DNA of 64,000 nt. Source: Lytechinus variegatus (taxonomy: Eukaryota > Echinodermata > Echinoidea > Temnopleuroida > Toxopneustidae). Every line of letters starts with the position of its first letter. The first letter of the stretch is position 1. The DNA lies in the NCBI RefSeq assembly GCF_018143015.1, contig NC_054757.1, forward strand, positions 4,822,001-4,886,000, written 5' to 3'. The notes below the pieces were generated by a model. The model saw nothing but the letters and a program-made list of their open reading frames with translations, did not search any database and was not told where the DNA came from. Shown piece by piece: positions 1-13,300 of the stretch. The position numbers were made by a program, and so were the translations under genes.

Positions 1-15
1 ATGCCTAGGTTCTAT

Positions 16-327
16 GGCCCGTATTCTGAAGTTGGGTTTAATTTAAACTCAGGTTTAAAGTTGTGGTTTAAGTATTGGTAGCCAATTGTTACATAAATCA
101 CTAACAGTATATATATCATAGTTCGGCTCATTTGGCCTCAAATCATTCATAATTATTTAGGAATTATAAATAGATGATTGTCTTCACCATCGATGAATCA
201 GGAAAGAGCACAGTAAATATAAAAAAAACATACATCTTAATAAAATTTTTGACACTTTCGGCTTCCCATAATTTTAGCACAGAGTTAGACCATGGTCTAA
301 GTTAAACCTGAGTTCAGAAAACGGGCC
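16..327. mobile_element. MITE with GGCCCGTATTCTGAA inverted ends
   Basis: The segment opens with GGCCCGTATTCTGAAGTTGG and closes with the inverted counterpart (…TTCAGAAAACGGGCC). The interior is AT-rich and non-coding. A second copy with the same ends lies at 4823-5131. The superfamily was not determined. Confidence 0.7.
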
Positions 328-329
328 TA

Positions 330-1049
330 TGTCTAAATCTGAAACACGCGCGAGCATGTTCATTCAATTATCAAGTTTCAGATCACAATATCAAAAACTT
401 TCTGCTCGCCCTTGGTGCTCGAATTATTAATGTAAGAATATCCCCTCTTACTCATTCTTTTCATTATTTACAAAACATGAAGAGTGTTCCGTTTTAGGTC
501 TAAAACTAGAATTTTTCCGCTCACGCTTCGCGCTCGCATCAATTGTTTAGTTATGTAGCTATCCTTTCATGATTACAAAAAATTATTTTCCATTCTTTAC
601 GTAGAAATGTCAAAAAATTTTCTGCTCGTAATTCGCGCTCGCCTTATTTGATTGTTGAAATATGTAGCAACTTGATGGCTAACTGCAAGCAGTCTTTAAC
701 AGGTAGGCCTACATTTCCTACCATTTCAAAACGTGTATAAACAATTTCTGCTCGCGCTTCGCGTTCGTAGTAATTATTGCAGGCACATCTTTTTTCAGAA
801 TGTTCAAATTTTAGGAAAAAATACATACAATAAAAAAAAAAATTTGCTCGCGCTTCACGCTCGCATTATTAAATAAAGATTACGATATTATATATTTACG
901 TTGATTTAAAGAATAAAGATAAGAAGTGACTCATAGAACTTCCCCCTCCAAAGAAACAAACAAAAAATCATCTTTGAGCGGCCGATCAGGGAAAATATGG
1001 CTGAAAAAAATTCCGGGACCCCTAATGGCGAAGGCTGGATCCGCCCCTG
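330..1049. mobile_element. Partial hAT-like element of the CGCTTCGCGCTCGC family
   Basis: Several copies of the GC cluster GCTCGCGCTTCGCGCTCGCA (some mutated) occur about 100-200 bp apart in AT-rich sequence. The right end, GGATCCGCCCCTG at about 1037-1049, resembles the ends of other hAT-like elements here. The same internal order is seen in the complete copy at 13715-15072. The left end is missing or hidden by the MITE at 16-327. No transposase reading frame is visible. Confidence 0.5.
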
Positions 1050-3027
1050 CCCCCTCTATACACACATTTGAATATCTATTTAGCGAGCGGTCGAAGCGAA
1101 CGAGCCATAAAAAAACCAATTTTCTCGCTTTTAATCACATTTCATGATATAAATTTTAAAATATTACGAGGGGGCGAAGCGAGCGACCCTAAAATAACCA
1201 CTGTTTTGGTTTTCAATCGCATTTTCAAATAGAAATTTTGAAGTACGTTTTTTTTTTACTAATTACTTAAAATATATGTTCTTCCCTAAAAAGCGTGTGG
1301 GGGTATTTGTACACGCCAACCGCCCACTCCAAAAAGTGAGTGTGTGGGGGCGGGGTTATATCCCCCATCCCCCGGGATTTACGCCAAGGGTTGAGTGTTC
1401 TGATGTACTGGCCAGCCTTTTTTTATTTAGAAGATTTTTTAAGTAGAATTTTTTTTTTTTTGCTTCTTTGAATGTTGTTCCCCGGTGTGGCCTTATACAG
1501 CATTCGCCAGGGTTAAACATTATTTTGAAAGAAATTCAAATATAACATGGGGTGGCACTTGGAGGTGAGCGTAGAAGCAAAGGAGAAAAAAAGATTATGT
1601 AGACAATGGAGAAACTCATAATATTAATATTGAGGCATAAGCGCCCCCTTCCCATTCGTAGTGTAAATGCATCAGATAATAAAAAGAGTCTTCTGACGGT
1701 TTAAATGTCACATTTTTCTGAAGCTCGTTCGCTTTGCTCCCCTCATTAATATATTTCGCTTCAGCATCTCATAAGATTTTTATAGCCTTTTAAAGGGCCT
1801 AGTTCAGGGTTTTAAAAAATGTAGTTGTTGCAGTTGTGGATGCTTTGCTCGCATATCATGTAAGCTTCATCTGCCCCTTGTTAATAGCGCACTTCAGCCC
1901 CTCCCCAATTTGGCCTAATACAGCATTTACAAAGAAAGAAATCGATACATTTTAATTGCCACATACTATTAAAATCAGCCCTTGACTATAGAGATTTCGA
2001 TAATTCTACTCCCAACTTTAAATTGAGAGAAAGAAAACTGTTTATAAATATCTTAGTTTAAGTTTACCGTGCACTTTCAGTGGTCAATTGCCAAATTTTC
2101 TGGGTGAGATGTGTTACGCATTAAAATGTTAAAAATTAGTATGAAAAGCATTTTTACAAACTATTTCCAGTCTAATGATACTCCAGCAGAAGCTGAAATG
2201 TTATCTATATATAAAAATGATGTTAAAAAGGGAATCTGTTAAAGAATAGTTGAGTGAATGAATGAATAACTAAATGAACAATTTATTACACCCTCGTAGC
2301 CCCCCCCCAAAAAAAAAAAACGCCAACCCCCCCCCCAAAAAAAGGGGGGAAACGTGAGCGAGAAAATACAAGTGTATAGGAGAACGTAAGACGAGCGAGA
2401 GCAGACAAGGAACAGTTCAAGAGACAGTCGCAGCTTCTCCCTCCTTGCACCCCCGTCCCCCCCCCCCCCCCGGGAACGCGTTTTGCGCGCTCAGTAAGTG
2501 TTTCACACACACGCTTCGTGTGCTGACTACCGCCCCCTTAATTAAATCCTAGCTTTGCCACTAATTTTAGACTTAGTAAACGGGAAGTTTTTTGTTGTGC
2601 CCCTCCCAATTTCAGGCAGAAAACGTAATAAGAGCGGATGCAGACTAGTGAACGATTCAAAGAAACGTCGGGGGTTCCGCAATTCGAAATTTGTCCCCCC
2701 CCCCTTCGTTAACAGGCAGAGGATGGATTAAGATGAGCGAGAGCAGCTAAGGAACAATTTAAAGAAACGTCGGACCTTCCTCGTATCTCGCGGGGGGGGG
2801 GGTAGGTACACTCCCCTCCCTGCACCCCCCCCCCCCGGAACGCGCTTCCCGTGCTCACTTCTGCTACCTAAACTGAAATCCTAGCAATTAATTCTAGACG
2901 GAATTACTCGGAAAATATTTGGCTCTGCCCCCCCCCCCGTCCCCTCTGATAACAAGTACATGTTACGCAGCTGCAACGAGGCGCCTTAAACTACTCGACC
3001 GCGGCAACCGATGAAGGGAAAAAAGTC
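1050..3027. other. Gene-free repeat debris rich in C and G runs
   Basis: No exon with splice signals or a recognisable protein was found. The stretch holds poly-C and poly-G runs near 2300, 2460, 2700, 2790, 2830 and 2930. A roughly 340-bp-spaced repeat recurs (GAGCGAGAGCAG near 2393 and 2735). Short reading frames here are driven by homopolymers. Confidence 0.6.
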
Positions 3028-3171
3028 GGTCTCGCGGACCTTCGGCCTCGCGGGCCTTCGGTCTCGCGGACCCTCGGTCTCGCGGACCTTCGGTCTAGCG
3101 GACCCTCGATCTCGCGGACCCTCGGTCTAGTGGACCCTCGGTCTCGCGGACCCTCGGTCTAGCGGGCTGTC
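3028..3171. repeat. 16-bp minisatellite, nine units, self-complementary unit
   Basis: There are nine 16-bp units of the form GGTCTCGCGGACCYTC. Each unit can pair GGTC with GACC around a TCGCG loop. In the second unit both arms changed to GGCC, which keeps the pairing. Units 6, 7 and 9 carry single changes. Confidence 0.85.
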
Positions 3172-4580
3172 ACCGTTTGTCATGATTGTATTCCCACATT
3201 TGACGCAGATTATAGTACATTGTGGGATTATATCGACTCGCGTGAGATGTTGATAACAAAATATATAGCCTTATGTTGTAATTCCATGATTATTGTCTTC
3301 TCAATATAATGAATAAATGTTTGTGTTCTGAACAATTTGGGGCAGGTATTCACATCAACCAAAGATTCCTTTAATGTTATTTATGATGTTAAACTGCTAT
3401 TCACATTTTTATTCCGGTCCATTTCCAGGCTGAAGAAAAGGGTTTGTTTAGCCCGGCCTGACTCATAACAATAATAACCATTAATGTTCCGGGATTTGCA
3501 TAACAATTAGTGAAATTTAATACTGAGGGATATGATTTAGGTCTGACTATTCATCCTACTACCATACCGTTTTGTTTGATATTTGGCTATATTACTTCGG
3601 ATTCGATAAAGTCTACAACGTTCGTTAGAGGGTGCAGTGCCGATGCGATTTTGAAAACATTTTTTTGTGCTTTTTTTTAATTTGTCGTTCTTTTTGCAAG
3701 TTTAAGTTAGAAAATCGTGGAATTGCTTGTCAATAAACTTGGAGTGAGTGATCTTTTTGGATTTTGTCAATGTTGATCCTGGTGCGGACCCAAAAAAAAT
3801 TATGAGTTACTGAAAAGCCGATTATAGACGCCTTGACACCTTATGGTTTTCATATATCAGGAATTTACCAGCAAAAAAATACAAATTTCATCTCGCCTGC
3901 TGTTGATTACCATCACGTTGACTGGTAAAAACATTAATGATTAAATGATGAAATAAATCAAATAGGTAACGTCCTTGTGGGATAATTTCGGGGGTCATTC
4001 TCCTATATAACCATGTGCACGACTGCGAACATGAAAAGTGTTAGGGAACATTGTTAGGGAGTGGTTTCTTGTGTCAAAACTGCCAAACTTCGTATAAAAT
4101 ATGCACTGGAATTTGAATGTTCGCAAGACACCCCATGTGTGTATTTTAGTCAATCTGATATCAGGGCATTTCTCCCTATCCCAACACCGGTCTTCGATAT
4201 TGTGTAGCAAAATGCTTAAAGGAATAATGATATTTGTTCATGGGTAAAATTTACCAGAAAATCTAGTAAAAATGTACGTGATAAGAATATACAAAATGCA
4301 AAGCAAGATCATGCAGTCAATGAAACTTCTGCTGAGGCGTCATTATTTGTTTTATTTTTGCTTCACCACATAAAATGATAATCACACTAACAACAAATGA
4401 AGTGTTACAATTGCAAATAATTTTTATAGGAATACATAGAAGGAACAAGGCATAACAAAAGAAAGAAAGAAAAAAAAATCATATATTTGGCTTGTCTGAA
4501 TAAAAACAATTCTGATTACCCCAAAACGATGTTCACGAACATTAGCAGCACACCCCCGGGCACCAAGGATATTGCCCTCG
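3172..4580. other. AT-rich upstream flank of the astacin gene
   Basis: I see no coding exon, repeat array or RNA gene in this stretch. It directly precedes the astacin gene and may hold its distal regulatory sequence, but no specific element can be named. Confidence 0.5.
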
Positions 4581-4588
4581 TTGAGGGG

Positions 4589-4595
4589 ATAAAAA
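4589..4595 (+). promoter_or_regulatory. TATA-like box upstream of the astacin gene
   Basis: ATAAAAA lies in a GC-flanked context 93 bp before the proposed start codon at 4682. A start of transcription about 30 bp downstream (near 4620) would leave a short 5' UTR. Position and sequence are the only support. Confidence 0.35.
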
Positions 4596-4681
4596 CGCCT
4601 GCATTTCAGCATTTTCTTTCATCGGCTATGTCGTACACGACTGGCAGACAGAGGGGACAAGGCCAACATATTATAGCCAAG

Positions 4682-4810
4682 ATGACTCTGAGAGGCAGCT
4701 TCTTCGGTCTTATCGTGGTGCTGTTATCCATCGCGATTCCGCTGACTCACTCCAACCCTCTCCCCCCTCCGAGTTTCTTCTTCACCAACGAAGCACCGGC
4801 TCCAGTGAAG
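4682..4810 (+). CDS. Astacin exon 1 (signal peptide)
   Basis: 43 codons starting MTLRG, then a hydrophobic core (FFGLIVVLLSIAIPL) typical of a secretory signal, then a proline-rich stretch. The donor is GTACGA, phase 0. A MITE begins only 12 bp after the exon end. Confidence 0.85.
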
Positions 4811-7800
4811 GTACGAACACTTGGGCCCGTATTCTGAACTCGGGTGTGAATTAAACCCTGGTTTATAGTTGTGTTGTAATCATGGAGAGCCAATTGGGGC
4901 ACACATTCCTAACAGTAGACATCCAATTTATTAACTCATATGATGCCAAAATTCTCTGGGAATGATAACTGAATTGTGATTATTTTTCTTCAATATGAAA
5001 GCAAAAGGAAACAGATTAGTAAATGTAAGAAATATACAATATAAGCAGAATTTTCGAATATTTGGCTCCCCATAATTTGAGACCAGACTTAGATCATGGT
5101 TTAAGTTCAACCCGACTTCAGAATACGGGCCATGAAGTTTATTTGTGGATTCGTAGAATTTAATAGTGGTGGCTTGGTAGCTAAACGCTGCAGTCAGGAA
5201 AGCCGCCATAAACTTCCCTGTTTTTATATACAGTGTCGATCCCTTCAGTGCATCTCACAGTGTGTTCACAGCTAGTGTGGAAAACCTTCACACTGTAAAT
5301 TAGACGATTTCAACACCTGACATATCATATTTTAGCAAGTGTAAACACTGTTAACACTAACTGATTTTCTAGTTCAAATTTAAACTAGGAAATCGGCACT
5401 CGTAGTGCAGTCACTATACAAGCGCTGTATAAGTGCTACGTTAACACTTCATTTTGTACAGTGTACCCGTTGCGTGTTTAAGAAATCATGGATTTAAGAA
5501 ACCCTAAGAGGCCTTTCCCTATATTAATTGCATTTCTTGTCGGCGGATTTGCCACCGTCTTCACAGAAACATTGGAAAAAGAATAAAATTGAAGAAAAAA
5601 TGCCATCCCTTTTCTTTCTATACCTTCTTCTATATCCACTATTTCGGCCTTCTCTCTCTCTCTTATTATTAATGGCAATTGCGAATTCGTCGACAGGAAT
5701 AGCGTCTTTTTGCACCAACTTCGTAGACGCTTTCCGGAACGTTGGGAATCTATTGATAATGTCCATCAAATCACACTGGACAGATTAGAGGTCATTGTCG
5801 AAAGCTGGTGGACCGGGACAGCACATGGTCTTAAGATTCGGACAAGACGAATAAGTGCAAATAATTGTCGTTTGTCCAGAGTCCAGGGGAGCGTTTCATG
5901 AAAGGACTTGTCGGACGTTTTATCCGACAAGTCCCATTTTATCTGACAGTTACCATAGGAACAGTGCCTCTCAGCCAATCAAAATCATGGAAAGATGTCA
6001 GATCTGACAACTTGTCGGATGAAAATATTGATGAAACGGTCCCCTGGACGACACTGCTGTTTTGAATCACCGTTTTACGACAAAGGCTTCTTTGTTGTGA
6101 AATGCAATTGACAATAGGTTTTCTGCGTTGTAAAAAGCGTCCGTGAAAAGTGATTGCCAAAATCCAAAAGTGCCCTATAATGGTTAGAGGACGGTGTCTA
6201 CACATGGTTTACAGAAATAGATAGCTCGTTGGAGTTGTCCCACATCCTCTCTAGTAACGCCCCCGTAACAACCCAGTTCTATGTGTGGAGGAGTCACCAC
6301 CTTTGGACGTTAAGAACCCACTGCACTATTCGTATAAGAGTAGGGAGAAACCCCGGTGTGGTGGTCCACCTGCATTCCCCCAATCAGTTATATCGGGCAT
6401 GTCGGGAGGAGAGACCTGCGGATCATAGTGATTCGGTTCGCCTTTCGCCTCCCAGGCACAGGTGACGCCAAACAAATAATAATAACAATAATAGTTCTTG
6501 AATTATCATCATCATTCCACTTTTTACAGACGGACATTGGTATTGACTATAACATCAAGAGAGAGAAAGGCAACCATGTTCAAAGTTTCGTCGACAATCA
6601 CAAAGACGTTTTGCATATGATCGGCGGTGACATGACCATGAAGACCAAATCGCAGCTTGTCGTCACACCCGGTTCAGACACATACTCTCAAACAGATGTA
6701 AGTATTCTTATTCGAACCACCCCTTTTGTACTCTACAGTGCGTATCAAGAAAAGTTTACACTTTGAAAAAATCCTGTAAAATTATGCATTTGTAATATCC
6801 TGAAGATTTTTCCACATTTTAACATTGGTACAGGTCCATTAAAGCAAATAACGATATAACTGTCAAAAAATATTTCCGCTTGAGTGAGCACCACTTACTT
6901 TTGAAAAGTTAGTGGAAAATGATTTGCGCAGAACATTGAAATAGTTGTGCGGATAAAAGTAGACCGTAATCATGAAGAACACATGGAATTTAGCTAGTAA
7001 AATTGATTTGAAGATATCTTCTACTTTGTTAGACTTGTTTCCTTGCCCAAAACACTTCGAAGAGTGCATTCCGCCCTACCCCACTCCCCCACATACCGAG
7101 CCCATCGTGACGATATTTGCTTTACACTGAGGTGTGATTTACATGGAATGGCTTAAGCTTGATTTTCTTTATGTTTATCATTGCTAAATTTGAGAAAAGT
7201 TTGGAGAAACAAGTATTAAATGAAAAATGAAATGTAAACCCACTTTCAATGATAAAAACTTAAAGAAAAAATGCTGGAGATGTCTGATATAAACTTTTCT
7301 TCAGATTCAGTTATGTCCTCAGATCCAGCTGGCACAAATAGGGTAAAGGTTGTGCTTAATAAGAGTTGAAATTTCACTATGGGTGGCAAAATTGTTACAA
7401 AATGCTGGTATGTATCCGTTTTATTTCAATTGACTAAAAGTGGAAGGGAAATGTATGATAAATGTTTCGTACGGTAAGTTAGATTTCGCCCTTTCCCCTT
7501 GACACAGCATGAAAACGAGCATTTCTGCGCAAACAGATTTCTGGGAGCTTTACAGAAATGGACAGTGCTCACTCAAGTGTAACATTCTGACAAAACTTTT
7601 ACTTTCATTGGATAGATGAGACTCAAACCCAAGATTATACGTGCAAAAATTACCCACATGTTGTATATTTTTAAATTCACAAGGCTTTTTCAAAGTGTAA
7701 ACTTTTTTTTTGATACGCACTGTATATGTAATTAGATCCTCTCCATCAGTAGAAACGTTCAAACTTAGACTGAACTAATCCCCTTAAATTATTTTTCCCC

Positions 7801-8026
7801 TTTTTCTAAGTTACACTTTTATCATTTATGTATATATTGTTATTTTATGTGAACAGGACCATGCTGAAAAACAGTCATTCTGAGCTTGTTATCCTGTATA
7901 AAGATATTTTAATAAGTAAATACGTAATTCTATATATGTTTTCAGGCATTTCATAAGCTCTAAATTACAGCGCAGTGGAATATATGCACATAGTTTCTGC
8001 GCTTTACAAATAAATATATTATTATT

Positions 8027-8070
<44 letters not shown>

Positions 8071-10042
8071 TATTATTATTATTACTACTCTACCGCAGGG
8101 TGGGTGGGGGCATGGACATCAGCGGGGGATGAGAGTGTCGACTAGGAAAGGAAATGGACAATGGTCATCCCCACCCCACCATACAGTCACTTTTGTCATT
8201 GAAATAAAATGCCATCTCATCTCCTTCAAGTCAGCCGTTATCATGTTACATTCGTTCATGACATTTCATGCTTTATCCAAAATTGCATTAGCTTTTTAAA
8301 TGTGAAGCCTTTTTAATGCATTTTACTTCTTTTTTTTACTGTGTAATTTGTTGTGCTAACATGACAAACCTGTAAACGTGAATTTTCCAGCTCCTTCTGT
8401 TTTTTTCATGGGTAATTTTCATTAACATGTTTGATTATTGATAAAGACCACTTTTTAATTGAATTTAATTGAATTTAGGGGGCACGTCCCATCCACTCAA
8501 AAATAAAGGGGGAACTCCAGATTGAAAATAATACACCCTAAATTTTTGCTGGGTAATTCTTTTCCTCAATATTTTCCAAAATGCATGTTTGAAGCCATCT
8601 CATCTCCTTCAAGTCAGCCGTTATCATGTTACATTCGTTCATGACATTTCATGCTTTATCCAAAATTGCATTAGCTTTTTAAATGTGAAGCCTTTTTAAT
8701 GCATTTTACTTCTTTTTTTACTGTGTAATTTGTTGTGCTAACATGACAAACCTGTAAACGTGAATTTTCCAGCTCCTTCTGTTTTTTTCATGGGTAATTT
8801 TCATTAACATGTTTGATTATTGATAAAGACCACTTTTTAATTGAATTTAATTGAATTTAGGGGGCACGTCCCATCCACTCAAAAATAAAGGGGGAACTCC
8901 AGATTGAAAATAATACACCCTAAATTTTTGCTGGGTAATTCTTTTCCTCAATATTTTGCAAAATGCATGTTTGAAGGTTAAATTTCAACGCAACATTGCG
9001 TAAAATTTACAAAATATTTAATATCTTTTTACCCAACATAAATGTATGTTCTCATTTTACCCAATATTGGGTAAACCTTTTTTTAAAAGAGTGTAAGGTT
9101 TAAGCAGACGGAGAAAAATCAAACAAAAAAATACAAAAAATTCATAAAAATCGGACAAGGAATAACAAAATTGCATTAATTCTCATTGTTTATACCTTAT
9201 TTCGATTGATGTACTTTGAATTTGACTATGTATTGTTTGATTTTGTTGTGCTTTGTGAACGGAAAATGAATAAAATCTAAATCTAAATCTAAATCTAAAA
9301 TCATGACATTTATAATGTTTACATTCCTGATAATCTGAAATTGTGTATTTTTTGAAAAGTGGGGACATCTACATTTATCAGCCTATTCATGATGGCGTGC
9401 ATCCAACTGTTTTCACGAAATATCATTCAGTTCTAAAATAACTGTTATTTGTTCTCAGATTTTGATGAAAGGGAGATACGGAACCTGTTTATGATTACAA
9501 AAATTGGTCCGAATATCAACATACAATCAGCTGGCGCATCGCGCTCTCATTATTTGATATTTTGATCAGTGAGGTACACCATATCTCTTCATGAATTCAT
9601 ATATACACTACGTAAACTTTCCCCCTTTTAGGTCAGTACATTTACAAGTTTTTATAATTATGTTACTAAGTAGCAAACAATTACTTTTCCTCTCAAAATA
9701 TTTTAGTTTTCTCTATACAAATACAATTATAGGTCAATTTATCCTCTGTAGCATTAGTATATATCTGAAAAAGCATATTTTAAGACTATGTATTTATAAC
9801 ACACAGTCAATTAGAGACCACACACAGTTCACTACCCCTTTAAAATAAGGTTTAAGCTTCATTTTACATGTTTTAGATTCAGCATATTCATCTCGCATTT
9901 CGTGCTCTCATCAATTTGTTTGTATCCTGGTTACGAGATGTACTCAATGACCCGTATATCCAGGTATGAATATCATCAGCTCGAGCTTTGCACGCATCAT
10001 TATATCGCCATCACCATCATCATCATCATCATCATCATCACC

Positions 10043-10074
<32 letters not shown>

Positions 10075-10200
10075 CAACATCATCATCATCATCATCTCTC
10101 TCTCTCTCCTGTGTTCTTCCTCCGCTAAGGTCGGAGATCAACGGCGCCGTTGGACGGGCCGCAATTCATTGAAGGAGGGATCGTCATCAGCATCATCACC

Positions 10201-10252
<52 letters not shown>

Positions 10253-10335
10253 ACATCATCATCACCATCACCACCACCATCATCATCATCATCATCATCA
10301 TCACCACCATCATCATCATCATCATCATCATCACC

Positions 10336-10367
<32 letters not shown>

Positions 10368-13300
10368 CACCATCATCATCATCACCATCATCATCATCAA
10401 CATCATCATCCTCATCATCTTCTTCAAAATGACAATATGAAGGGTACTAATAATATATGACCCCCCCATTTTCTTCTCCCCTCCCGATTTTACTCTCTCT
10501 CTCCCTCCCCCTGTCTCCCTTTCCCTCTCCCATTCTTCTCCCATCTCTCACTCTCTTCCCCAATTTCTTTCTCTCACCCTCTCCCATCTCTTTCTCAGAA
10601 ACACCCCCCTGATGAGAGACCAACCCCAGGCGCGTACCAATCCGATATCATGCTAACAGATGAGCAACGTGAACTCATTGTGAATTCATTACAAGTCACG
10701 CCGGATGCCGTAGAGCCACCCTCGTCTGACAACGATTACAATAACCACAACAACCACAACAACTTCCAATCCAACGACAACAACTGGAATGGCAGGAAAA
10801 AGAGGCAGTTGAATGCGAAGTCGGCGGCGTTGACGGGCAATTATTGGCCCATGGCAATTATCCCAGTCACCTTTAACGTAGATTGTAAGCATGGGCGGAA
10901 ATCCCAGGGGGGGTAGGGGGGGTCGTGTCCCCCCACTCAAAATAGTAGGGGGGACACAATATCAAATGTCCCCCCTACTTGGGTCTTTGGTGATGCTAAG
11001 AAATATATCACTGAAAATGGCAATAAAACGTGCATGCGTTTTGGGACGAGATGACCTTTTTTTTTGTTTTTTTTTTGCTTGTCACATTTTCCAGACCCTT
11101 GTCCCCCTACCTTTTGGGAGAGATTTCCGCCCCTGATTGTAAGAAAGAAACGCAGTATTATGATTACCTTCATATACCATCTGAAAATTACTGAAATTCT
11201 TTCGCGGATCTATAGATTCGGACCTTTACGGGGTACCGGCACCTTACTCCACCCCCACCGATCAGCGCCTAAAGTACGTGGGAACATGGCCGTAAGCAGC
11301 GGGGGGGGGGGGGTGCAGGTGCCCCCTCCCCCGAATATTTGAAAACTTGCATTTTTTTTACTGTAAATTTTCACAAAATTCTCCAGTGAAAAGAGCACAA
11401 ATCCTTCAATTTCACTTTACAAAGGGTGCTTTCGACTTTTTTTTAAAAAAGTTAACTCGTCCTACCCCCCCCCCCCCCGCCAAAAAATTCTTCCTGTATA
11501 CGGCCATGCGTGGTAAAAACCCTGTTTAAAATTTGTATACGACGGTGTTAACTATTATGTTCTATACAGTAATGTTCAAAAGTTTAACCAACTTGTTCAA
11601 TTTTTAGTATTAAATCATATCTTTGTTGAAACTGTTAAACTACTTTTGCAAATAGTAACATGCGTTATTTAAAATTGTAAACAGCGTTTTACTATGAAAC
11701 TATTAAAAAAAAACATTTCCACCAAATTTTCTCTCGCAAACTTTTATTATTGTATTACGTTCATAAGTTTCACATTCCTTTGAGTATGTATGGCCTATTT
11801 GGGTTACACGACATTTGCCCTGGAGACATTTGCTCCAGTCTTAATATCTCAGAGGGTATAGGGTTATAGTCGGGATAATAATATGATTTTTGCCTCAGGA
11901 TAATGTAAAGATACGGGTTAGGGTTTCATTAGTTTTGGAGGATAGGTTTTATGATTGGCCAACGTGCGGATTTGCCATCGGAGCAAATGTAATGGAACCC
12001 CGATTTGACTTTATCACACCAAATATTACAGAATTATTCACTAAAATGTTTCCTTTTTCGCCTTGTTCGCTTTGCTCACTACCTCACTCGCCAATTAAAA
12101 AAATATTGTATTCCAACATCAGCATTTAGACTGGAGAAGGGTAATGATTATTATGTTATGCAGGGCCCGCTGGTAGAGCAGTTTCCTAACTGAAGTGGAT
12201 ACACTGGTTAAATAAAACGTTATTATTACTATTATCATTATCATTATTCCTTCCGAATTGTTTGCCTTCTTACGTCATTGATGCCTGATTCTGAATTCAA
12301 TTGAATGTAATGACGAAGGATAGGAAAAGCGAATTTACATCTTAACGGAAAATGTTTCTTTTTTCCTTTTCACTGCAATAAATCACAGCGGCTACAATGG
12401 CGAACATCATAAACGCAATTGTACACTACAGCGTCAACACTTGCTTACTGTTCGTAGAATACAACTGGGACGTGGGAGAATCCCTGGGGCACCACTCGCA
12501 TCTAGATTTCCGAGACGACCTCCCTGGTTGTTGGTCTTACGTTGGACGAGTTGCTGGTGAAAATCAGACAGTCTCACTCGCCCCGGAATGTAATCAGGTA
12601 TAATAACTTTGTATTTATTGAGAAAAAGAGGAAAAGATATATATATACTAATATTAAAAAGATTAAAGATTTACTTCATTTGGGTTAACGCCAGGGATTA
12701 GTCAGCGATTTTCATTTTCGTTAATTGATTTCCTTAAAAACACGTACCATAGTCGAGTGTTTTACGAAGAATGAATGACAAATTTGTATTTTCGCCACCC
12801 TCTTCAAAGGTATTTGAGAATATATTTATAAAAATAATGAAACACAAAATTTCCATCGCCGTGAGTGATTGCCGAACATACACACGTGATTAACTATTGA
12901 CCAATCCTGAGCAAGATATTTAAGTAAGTAAAATATTAATTATTAAAGCTGTTAACAATTAAAACAGTGACGCGAGTGCATCAAATAGAGGAAACATGGG
13001 TTTTGTATCAAAATTATAAAAAGTAAAATTACTTGTTTCTTTGTTACTAATCAGATGGTGTCAGATGTGGAAATTAAAGCAGTTAGAAACTCCTCTTGAT
13101 TTCAAGTAACGAGGCAAACTAGCATACACTCAACAAGCTGGGTTAATTGACATTTGAAATTGATATCAAATGGAGGATTCTAATGAGTTAATGTCGATAA
13201 CAAAGATGGGACTGATTTAAATAGTCTTTCTCTCTCATAATTAACACGATTAATCCCCTTTTGAATTACTTTTCTCGCCCCACCCCTTACCCTCCCCTCT

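Noticed and set aside
9902..10544. Long open frames of Ser, Ile, Met, Asp or Thr runs
   Set aside because: They are translations of the CAT/ATC microsatellite on both strands, within an astacin intron.
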